Positions 1-5,068 of a DNA stretch of 6,406 nucleotides are shown piece by piece. The stretch lies in the NCBI GenBank assembly GCA_021819255.1, contig JAKART010000143.1:1-6406 (forward strand). Direction: 5' to 3'. The notes under the pieces are model-generated. The model had not been told where the DNA came from. It saw nothing but the letters and a program-made list of their open reading frames with translations, and did no database searches. Origin of the DNA: Acidobacteriota bacterium (GTDB lineage Bacteria > Acidobacteriota > Terriglobia > Terriglobales > Acidobacteriaceae). Within the stretch, counting starts at the first letter, position 1. Each line of letters opens with the position of its first letter. The translations under genes and the position numbers were made by a program.

Positions 1-471
1 CCTGAGCGGCAAAGTCTTCTCAAACTCAGCTTTTCAGTTCTTGATCGAATGGACAACCTGTTGAAACCTCACATCTAAAGCCGGAGTGACACCCGGGCTG
101 GGGTCAGCGTGCGCCCTGATTGCGCCCGTCGCGCACCCGGCCGAGAAGGCTCTTGGCGATGGCAAGGATGCAGCCCGGGGTCTGGAGGCCAAACGATCTG
201 GCAGTTCCCTTGAGGGGAGGAATGGCCCGGAAGACATCGGTGATTCCTTGCTCACGGAAGAGTGAGAGATATCGAAGGACCAAAATGGAACTCATGGACG
301 AGTCCCGTTTCAGGAGAGAGATCATTAGATTTCTGTAGCTATCTGTTGCTGCGCACTCCCAAGAGGGTGGAAGGTGAAGATAGGTGATGTGGGAGCGACC
401 CGTGGGGGCTTGAGCCGAAGCGGCCTTCGCGGGATGGATCTCCGAATTCATGCGTTTTGAGGACGAAATTC
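1..471. other. Leader region with no convincing gene
   Basis: I see no recognisable gene in this stretch. Open frames exist on both strands, but their translations are Arg/Pro/Ser-rich and resemble no family, as expected of chance frames in GC-rich DNA. One 17-codon frame (285-338, + strand) has a good AAGGA ribosome site at 275-279, five bases before its ATG; it could be a small peptide or leader, but nothing else supports it. A short hairpin (CGAAG/CTTCG, 416-429) lies just upstream of the response regulator. No strong -35/-10 pair is evident, so the promoter of the signalling operon is probably here but not locatable by eye. Confidence 0.5.
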
Positions 472-1308
472 ATGCGTGTCCTGGTAGTGGAAGACGACCC
501 CGCGCTGGCGGTCTTTGTGCAGAAAGGGCTCTTGCTGGAGGGCTATGATGCGGACCGTTGCGGCGACGGGGAGACAGCGCTCGAGGTGGCCGCCGAGCTT
601 CCTCCGGATCTGGTGGTTCTGGATTTGGGGTTACCGCGCCGAGATGGCGGCGAGGTTCTGGAGGTGCTGCGCCGAGACTGGCCAGGCTCTTTGATTCTGG
701 TTCTCTCCGGCCGCGCGGATCTTCAGCAGCGCATCCGCTGTCTGGATTTAGGGGCGGACGATTACCTGGTCAAGCCATTCAGCTTTCACGAGCTTGCGGC
801 CCGTTGCCGCGCCTTGCTGCGCCGCCGCGAGCGTCATGCGGATCCGATGCTGCGCTGCGCGGGGATTGTTCTCAACCGCATGGAGCGGACCGTCTCTTAC
901 CAGGGAGTTGCTTTGGAACTGACCACCAAGGAGTTCGCGTTACTGGAGTTTCTCATGCTGCGCCGCGGGGCCTGCTGCACTCGCGCTGAACTGTTGCAGC
1001 AGGTCTGGCACAACTCCCCGGAGGCCGGCGCCAACGTTGTGGATGTCTATATTACCTATCTGCGCAAGAAGCTCAGTGCCGCGCATCAGGAAGGGGGACT
1101 GTGGAGCTCTCCCATTGAGACGGTGCGGGGTCTGGGCTACAGACTGCGAGATCTGCACCGGTTACCCCGGGCTGAGAGCTCCGTCCACGAGCCGGCAGGG
1201 GAGCCTCCCTCGCTACCGGGCCCGAGCGGCGTTGAACACCCTGAAGCTGCCGGGCTGGAGTACGGAACTACAGATCGGAGAGAGACTGGAGCGGAGCATC
1301 ATGGATAG
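472..1308 (+). CDS. OmpR/PhoB-family two-component response regulator
   Basis: Cytoplasmic phosphorylation-controlled DNA-binding protein of 278 residues. The N-terminal receiver (about 1-118) has all the expected residues: acidic pair D8-D9, phospho-acceptor D51 in VVLDLGLP, S79 at the Thr/Ser switch position, and K101 in LVKPF. A winged-helix domain follows (about 128-227), with TTKEFALLEFL, the recognition-helix region NVVDVYITYLRKKL and the wing signature ETVRGLGYRL. Residues 228-278 are an extra Pro/Glu/Gly-rich tail not normal for the family, which usually ends soon after the wing. I chose ATG 472 because GAGG at 459-462 sits nine bases upstream and the protein then opens directly with strand one, MRVLVVEDD; a TTG at 457 would add five residues. 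It overlaps the next gene by 8 bases, so translation is probably coupled. The family is certain; target genes and cognate kinase are unknown. Confidence 0.93.
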   Translation: MRVLVVEDDPALAVFVQKGLLLEGYDADRCGDGETALEVAAELPPDLVVLDLGLPRRDGGEVLEVLRRDWPGSLILVLSGRADLQQRIRCLDLGADDYLVKPFSFHELAARCRALLRRRERHADPMLRCAGIVLNRMERTVSYQGVALELTTKEFALLEFLMLRRGACCTRAELLQQVWHNSPEAGANVVDVYITYLRKKLSAAHQEGGLWSSPIETVRGLGYRLRDLHRLPRAESSVHEPAGEPPSLPGPSGVEHPEAAGLEYGTTDRRETGAEHHG

Positions 1309-1597
1309 GGGTCTGCCGGCGCCGAGCGGCGAAACCGAGATGGAGATGAATCCGCTCCGCGCCGAGCTGCATGATCTCTGCCAGCCCTTGACGGCCCTGC
1401 AATGCCGGTTGGAGATCAGCCGGATTGCCGAGAGAGGCGACCGTTTTGAAGAGGTGATCGAGGATGCCTTGCAGCAGACGCGGCGCATCTTCACCGTGGT
1501 GGAACGTATGCGCTCGCGGCTGGCTCAGGAGGAGAATCAGCAAGGATTTCAACACAGCGTTGCAAGGGACAGCGGAACACGGGCAGCGAGCCAGTGA
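1301..1597 (+). CDS. Small stand-alone histidine-kinase DHp-like protein (no ATPase domain)
   Basis: A 98-residue protein that looks like an isolated HisKA dimerization/phosphoacceptor domain. Residues 19-40 read as a kinase H-box: LHDLCQPLTALQCRLE, with H24 as the candidate phosphorylation site and the PLTAL pattern typical of HisKA. A second helix follows (about 49-78, EEVIEDALQQTRRIFTVVERM), giving the two-helix hairpin of a DHp domain. After it come about 20 polar residues and a stop; no N, G1 or G2 box of an ATPase domain follows in any frame before the next gene starts 22 bases later. No signal peptide or membrane segment is visible. ATG 1301 overlaps the response regulator stop by 8 bases and has GGAG at 1288-1291, nine bases upstream. 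By inference it is a phosphotransfer or phosphatase partner for the flanking regulators, or an assembly/inhibitor module. Assignment rests on the H-box pattern, so it is likely but not certain. Confidence 0.7.
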   Translation: MDRGLPAPSGETEMEMNPLRAELHDLCQPLTALQCRLEISRIAERGDRFEEVIEDALQQTRRIFTVVERMRSRLAQEENQQGFQHSVARDSGTRAASQ

Positions 1598-1619
1598 GAG
1601 GAGGCGGGAAAGGGGACAA

Positions 1620-2993
1620 ATGATTTCAGGAAACATGGATCTGGACAAGTCGATAGTTTTGGTAAGTGCGGACGCCTCTTTACGCCGGCAGCTACACGCC
1701 AGCTTGAGCGGGTTGCGCTGGGAAGTACGCGAGGCTCGTGGTGGCGCGGAGGCCATGGAGTTGTTGGATCGCCGGCCTTGCGGATCGCTGCTGCTGGATC
1801 ATTGGCTGCCCGATCTTGAGGTGGTGGAGCTGGCCGAACAGATTGGGGCGTTGTATCCGGCGATGGAGGTGCTCCGGATAGACGGAGAGATGCTGGAAGG
1901 CGATGTCAAGGGCCCCCGCCGTCACGAACTTCTGCATGCGTTGCGGGAGGCGCAAGGATCGCCTCTCCGGGAGGGAGGCCCGTCTTCGGATGCGTCTGGC
2001 TGGGTCGCGGAGGTGGCGGCTGCGAGATGGCGAGCCTCACGCGCAGAGGATCCCGTGAAGCCCTTCCAGGCGCCGGCGCTGGTGAGAAGGCCGCGCTCCC
2101 GAGAGGTTGAACCGGCAGCCACGGACGCAACGGAGCTGAGCTCCGGCAGGCCCGCTTCGTGGCAGAGTGCCTCGGGGGCTGGTCCGTCTCGTGTGCTGAC
2201 TCTCCCTCCGGTGGCGCCTGGCACGGTAGCGCCAATCCCCGGCCTCGTGGGCAGATCTCCCGAGATGCTGGAGCTGGCGCGCACCATTCGGCTGGTGGCG
2301 CCTCGCTCGGCCACGGTCTTGATCGAGGGAGAGACCGGGACAGGCAAGGAGGTGGTAGCTCGCGCCGTGCATGCTTTGAGCAATCGCTTCAGCAAGCCCT
2401 TTGTCGTATTGAACTGTGCTGCCATCCCGGAAGCCTTGCTGGAGGCGGAGCTCTTTGGTCATGCGCGAGGAGCCTTCACCGGCGCCGTTCAGTCTCGAAC
2501 GGGACGTATCGAGGCCGCCCATGGCGGGACACTCCTCCTGGACGAGATTGGGGAGATGCCGCTTGGCCTTCAGGCCAAGATGTTGCGCTTTCTGGAGAGC
2601 GGCGAGCTGCAGCGTGTGGGTGAAAACGACCTGGTCAATGTTGACGTAAGAGTGATCGCCTCCACGCACAGGCCCCTGGAGAAGCTGGCCGAGGAGGGTG
2701 GCTTCCGGCTGGACCTCTATCATCGTCTGGCCGTTTTCCCCATCGATGTTCCTGCTCTGCGAGACCGCATGGTGGATATTCCCGAACTGAGCGAGCACTT
2801 TCTCGCTCTGCTGGGCAGGAACTCGCCGCGCAAGACGCTTTCTGCGGCCGCGCTGGAAAAGCTTTGTCTGCATGACTGGCAGGGCAACGTACGCGAACTG
2901 GCTCACGTGCTGGAACGGGCTTCCATTCTCGCTGAGGATCTGCCTGTCATCGGCGCGGAGGAGATTCGCCTGCGCCGCGCCCGCAAATCCTGA
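1620..2993 (+). CDS. Sigma-54-dependent activator (NtrC-type) with degenerate receiver and no HTH
   Basis: Enhancer-binding AAA+ ATPase of 457 residues that would remodel sigma-54 RNA polymerase. The core is complete: Walker A GETGTGKE (237-244), sigma-54 contact loop GAFTGA (284-289), Walker B GGTLLLDE (302-309), arginine-finger segment FRLDLYHRL (362-370) and sensor-II WQGNVREL (420-427). The N-terminus resembles a receiver (about 10-112) and keeps D60 in LLLDHWLPD, but the acidic pair is S16-A17, the Thr/Ser switch is lost, and only 37 residues separate D60 from the candidate lysine K97, so helix 4/strand 5 seems shortened. A Pro/Ala/Ser/Arg linker of about 90 residues joins the domains. 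The protein ends about 30 residues after sensor II without the Fis-type helix-turn-helix, and no such helix is encoded downstream. Known relatives lacking this domain include H. pylori FlgR. ATG 1620 follows AGGGG (1611-1615); ATG 1635 is an alternative. Confidence 0.92.
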   Translation: MISGNMDLDKSIVLVSADASLRRQLHASLSGLRWEVREARGGAEAMELLDRRPCGSLLLDHWLPDLEVVELAEQIGALYPAMEVLRIDGEMLEGDVKGPRRHELLHALREAQGSPLREGGPSSDASGWVAEVAAARWRASRAEDPVKPFQAPALVRRPRSREVEPAATDATELSSGRPASWQSASGAGPSRVLTLPPVAPGTVAPIPGLVGRSPEMLELARTIRLVAPRSATVLIEGETGTGKEVVARAVHALSNRFSKPFVVLNCAAIPEALLEAELFGHARGAFTGAVQSRTGRIEAAHGGTLLLDEIGEMPLGLQAKMLRFLESGELQRVGENDLVNVDVRVIASTHRPLEKLAEEGGFRLDLYHRLAVFPIDVPALRDRMVDIPELSEHFLALLGRNSPRKTLSAAALEKLCLHDWQGNVRELAHVLERASILAEDLPVIGAEEIRLRRARKS

Positions 2994-3089
2994 TGACCCT
3001 TCTACCCACTCCATTTTGGATCCCGCATAGCCCCCGCGCGGCGTCTTGCCGAGACCGCTTCAAAGACGGTCATTGAGGCTTGGGGTGCC

Positions 3090-3109
3090 GCTTCGCAAGG
3101 CTGCGAAGC
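3090..3109 (+). terminator. Possible hairpin terminator after the signalling operon
   Basis: A perfect 7-base stem (GCTTCGC / GCGAAGC) closes a 6-base loop about 100 bases after the activator stop. A second small GC hairpin (GCGG/CCGC, 3111-3125) follows at once. There is no U-tract, so intrinsic termination would be weak; a processing or attenuation structure is equally possible. Confidence 0.25.
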
Positions 3110-3156
3110 TGCGGATCCTTGCCGCGGACGCTGTTCTGCGTCTCAGGCCGAGTGCA

Positions 3157-3207
3157 AGCTTCCTTGCCGGGGATTCCGGGCTGGAGCTTCCTTGCTGGAG
3201 ATTCCGG
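3157..3207. repeat. Two imperfect 23-base direct repeats, period 28
   Basis: Copies at 3157-3179 and 3185-3207 agree at 21 of 23 positions; the common pattern is AGCTTCCTTGCYGGRGATTC followed by CGG. A partial third copy of the core (TCCTTGCCGCGGA) lies at 3116-3128. A 28-base period is not a whole number of helical turns (about 2.7), which argues mildly against simple same-face binding of an activator. It may be a protein-binding array, a slipped duplication or a dispersed repeat. Confidence 0.6.
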
Positions 3208-3256
3208 AGAAGACGGCTCGGTAGCGTTTGGACAGGGCAGACTCCTGTCACCGGAG

Positions 3257-3272
3257 AGGCACAGGCCATGCA
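3257..3272 (+). promoter_or_regulatory. Sigma-54-like -24/-12 promoter element
   Basis: The bases AGGCACA-GGCC-ATGCA match the consensus TGGCACG-N4-TTGCA at 9 of 12 positions and keep the invariant GG-N10-GC spacing. It points toward the sigma-28-type gene and would start transcripts near 3283, giving a leader of about 240 bases. The gene just upstream encodes a sigma-54 activator, which makes the site plausible, but it was found by eye and rests on few bases. Confidence 0.38.
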
Positions 3273-3436
3273 CATTTTCAGGAGCGCGGCCGGCAACGAA
3301 CAGGAGAGACTCATCTTTCCTTTTGTCCCGCGGACAAGCAGAGCGGTTCCGCAAGGTTCAAATGCATATCCTTCGCAACATCCATGCCTGCTGATCGCAG
3401 TCGATGGAAGACTAGAAATATTTAAGAAAAGCACAC

Positions 3437-3464
3437 TAAAGTTTGGTTGTTGCCGTGCCTCTAA
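3437..3464 (+). promoter_or_regulatory. Sigma-28 (FliA)-like promoter
   Basis: TAAAGTTT at 3437-3444 matches the classical sigma-28 -35 element at all 8 positions. GCCTCTAA at 3457-3464 matches the -10 consensus GCCGATAA at 6 of 8. The spacer is 12 bases against the usual 11. Transcription would begin near 3471, about 50 bases before the start codon of a sigma-28-type gene, which suggests positive autoregulation. Confidence 0.5.
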
Positions 3465-3522
3465 CGGTCTCACCGATGCCAAAAAAGAGCGATCGGAGCA
3501 GGAGATACGAGGGGTTATGGCC

Positions 3523-4437
3523 ATGGACAGCAGCAACGATTCGATCCAATTTGCAAACTCACAAGTTACCATCCCACCCTTTGCGAACTCTGACCTACCT
3601 GACCTGGCAGACACGAACTTCGCGGATTCTCCGCAACGCTTTGACCTCTGGGCCGCCAGTTCTGCCGCTTCCAGGAAGAAAGCTGAAGACCGCGAGCGTG
3701 TTTTGCTCGATCACCTTCCTACGGTGCGATCCATTGCGCATCGCATCCACGAGCGGCTTCCGGACCACGTGGAGTTGGACGACCTGATCTCGGCTGGAGT
3801 CGTCGGGCTGATCGACGCATTCAACAAGTTTGACCATCGCAAACAGGTGCAGTTCAAGAGTTATGCGCAGTTTCGCATTCGCGGCGCCATTCTGGACTCT
3901 TTGCGGGTGCTGGATTGGAGCCCGCGCGAGCTTCGCCGCAAGGGGCGCCTCGTGCAGGACGCCATTCTGGCTCTGACGCGCAGCCTGCAGAGGGTTCCGA
4001 CCGAGCCAGAGATCGCAAGAGAGATGAACCTTGATCTGAATGAGTATCAGCGTTTGATCGGTCAATTGAAGGGCCTTGAGATAGGCAGTCTTAACCTGGA
4101 GAACAGCGAGGACTCGGGTGAAGAGCAACTCGGGTGCATTCCTGCTTCGCCTCAGGATGATCCGCTGTTTTGTTGCCTGCAGGGGGAGATGCGCCAGCGG
4201 CTGATCGACGCCATTGAAGAGCTTTCTGAAAAGGAGCGTATGGTGCTTACGCTCTACTACTTCGAGGAGCTCACCATGAAGGAGATCGGTATGGCCCTGG
4301 GTGTGGTCGAATCGCGCGTCTCCCAGATCCACTCCTCAGCGGTGCAGCGGCTGCGCTCCCGGCTTCGAGTGGCGGAGAGAATCCCGGCCCAGTTTGCTGC
4401 CCCTCGGCGTTCCCTCAGCACCCCGTGTGACTGTTAG
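3523..4437 (+). CDS. fliA: FliA/WhiG-family RNA polymerase sigma factor (sigma-28 type)
   Basis: Alternative sigma factor of 304 residues that directs core RNA polymerase to flagellar-type promoters. Region 2 (about 60-132) is characteristic: HLPTVRSIAHRIHERLP, ELDDLISAGVVGLIDAF, then VQFKSYAQFRIRGAILDSLR and the family hallmark DWSPRELRRKGR. Region 3 follows (about 140-215). Region 4 (227-283) carries LSEKERMVLTLYYFEELT and the helix-turn-helix MKEIGMALGVVESRVSQIHS. The first 58 residues are an Asn/Ser/Asp/Pro-rich extension much longer than the short N-terminus of enteric FliA, and the last 20 residues are also extra. ATG 3523 has AGGGG eight bases upstream; ATG 3517, two codons earlier, sits too close to it. 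Starts further upstream would run through the promoter-like elements. No flagellar structural gene or FlgM anti-sigma lies in the window, so a flagellar role follows from family alone; a WhiG-like or other developmental role is possible. Confidence 0.9.
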   Translation: MDSSNDSIQFANSQVTIPPFANSDLPDLADTNFADSPQRFDLWAASSAASRKKAEDRERVLLDHLPTVRSIAHRIHERLPDHVELDDLISAGVVGLIDAFNKFDHRKQVQFKSYAQFRIRGAILDSLRVLDWSPRELRRKGRLVQDAILALTRSLQRVPTEPEIAREMNLDLNEYQRLIGQLKGLEIGSLNLENSEDSGEEQLGCIPASPQDDPLFCCLQGEMRQRLIDAIEELSEKERMVLTLYYFEELTMKEIGMALGVVESRVSQIHSSAVQRLRSRLRVAERIPAQFAAPRRSLSTPCDC

Positions 4438-4604
4438 CCTCCCGTCTCGTTCTGTTCTGCTTCGCTTGCCGCCGCCGAAGAAATCACAGTGCTGTTCAGT
4501 CTGTTCCGTACAAAGCAGCCTAAAGAGACAGCCTCCGTTGAGCCGGCGTCTATCGCCGCCTCCATCTTCATCGGGGGCTCTCCCAGGTCAAGGAGTTCCT
4601 GCCG

Positions 4605-4643
4605 GCTTGCCAGTGGAGGTGGAGTGCAAGCGCCACTGCAAGC
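4605..4643 (+). repeat. Imperfect inverted repeat / hairpin
   Basis: GCTTG-C-CAGTGG (4605-4616) pairs with CCACTG-CAAGC (4633-4643), an 11-base-pair stem with one bulged C and a 16-base loop. No T-run follows, so it is not a classic terminator. It lies about 170 bases after the sigma-factor stop and may protect or process the 3' end of that transcript. Confidence 0.45.
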
Positions 4644-4889
4644 ACCCAAAGCCAGCAAGAAGTCTTAAGCTCTTGTAATGTTTTCTCCGGCTCCCCGAAA
4701 TGTTGCTTTCATCTGCCGATATTGACCTTAAGATGATTTGTCTGGGCAAAGAACAGGAACTTGGTTCATGCTGCGGCAGCCAGAACGGGGCAACGCCCGA
4801 TCCGCTCCTGCGAGTTCTTCAGCCAGGCTCTGCCGTAGCCTGATGATCCTCACGGTATGCCCTACTGGAGAGACGCATGGAACAGACGA

Positions 4890-5005
4890 TAGACCATTTT
4901 CCCTGAAGGTGTAAGCAAGGGGAACGACTCCTGTGGGCGTTTTCCTCAATGAAAACGCCACTGAACGCCCGCTTCCGTACGCCCATCATCAGGGAAAATG
5001 GTCTA
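4890..5005. mobile_element. Nested palindrome, candidate TA-flanked MITE
   Basis: A perfect 17-base inverted repeat, TAGACCATTTTCCCTGA at 4890-4906 and its complement at 4989-5005, encloses 82 bases. At its centre is a second hairpin (4933-4944 with 4951-4961; GTGGGCGTTTTC / GAAAACGCCAC, one extra G, loop CTCAAT). The two share the same centre near 4947, and the bases between them are partly complementary, so the whole 116 bases can fold as one long imperfect hairpin. TA at both outer ends is consistent with a TA target duplication as made by IS630/mariner-type transposases. It codes for nothing recognisable. It begins 63 bases past the GH13 stop, so it could alternatively, or also, act as a bidirectional transcription terminator, although no T-run follows the stem. 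Confidence 0.55.
4933..4961. terminator. Central hairpin, possible bidirectional terminator
   Basis: An 11-base-pair stem (GTGG-CGTTTTC against GAAAACGCCAC, one unpaired G) with a 6-base loop lies between two convergent genes. T's and A's within the stem give some terminator character in both directions, but no free U-tract follows. It is also the core of the larger palindrome. Confidence 0.3.
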
Positions 5006-5068
5006 GCGGATCAGGTGCATTCTCGCGTAGGTGACGCCGGAAGCCATGGTCTCTCTGCGGTAACCGTG

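Larger units (their letters stand above)
2994..3522. other. Non-coding leader between activator and sigma factor
   Basis: No gene is supported here, although the sigma-factor frame stays open upstream to 3046. Its translation in this stretch matches no sigma region and includes the promoter-like and repeat elements, so I treat it as non-coding. The stretch contains hairpins at 3053-3071 and 3090-3109, a pair of 23-base direct repeats (3157-3207) with a weaker third copy, a sigma-54-like element (3257-3272) and a sigma-28-like element (3437-3464). The density of structure and promoter-like elements suggests this is the main control region of the sigma-factor gene. Confidence 0.6.
4438..5068. 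other. Intergenic region between convergent genes
   Basis: I find no gene I can defend. The sigma-factor frame continues open after its stop; a GTG at 4489 would give a 59-residue Ser/Ala/Pro-rich peptide ending at 4668, without a ribosome site or recognisable family. The stretch holds a hairpin (4605-4643), a GCCGATAT box (4715-4722) resembling a sigma-28 -10 element, and a nested palindrome (4890-5005) described separately. Transcripts from both flanking genes would end here. Confidence 0.6.

Noticed and set aside
285..338. 17-codon ORF with a good AAGGA ribosome site
   Set aside because: Too short and without family, pausing codons or attenuator structure to support a leader peptide; noted in the leader entry only.
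2219..2234. TGGCACGG resembling a sigma-54 -24 element
   Set aside because: It lies inside the activator gene and lacks a TTGC at the required spacing.
2037..3014. Long - strand open frame of 325 codons
   Set aside because: Antisense shadow of the sigma-54 activator, which has all AAA+ motifs in the + frame.
3053..3071. GACCG/CGGTC hairpin as terminator
   Set aside because: Only five base pairs with a nine-base loop and no T-run; weaker than the hairpin at 3090-3109.
3046..3516. Upstream extension of the sigma factor frame to a 463-residue protein
   Set aside because: The extra residues match no sigma region, no ribosome site supports the far start, and the stretch contains repeats and promoter-like elements; AGGGG before ATG 3523 explains the start.
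4434..4658. 74-residue - strand ORF with a lipobox-like LGAC near its start
   Set aside because: There is no positively charged n-region or hydrophobic stretch of the needed length before the Cys, so it is not a lipoprotein signal.
4489..4668. GTG-started 59-residue ORF in the sigma factor frame after its stop
   Set aside because: No ribosome site, low-complexity Ser/Ala/Pro-rich translation and no recognised family; the open frame after the TAG is probably chance.
4728..4961. 77-residue ORF on the - strand overlapping the palindrome
   Set aside because: It begins inside the central hairpin, lacks a recognised domain and would require the mobile-like repeat to code; most likely chance.
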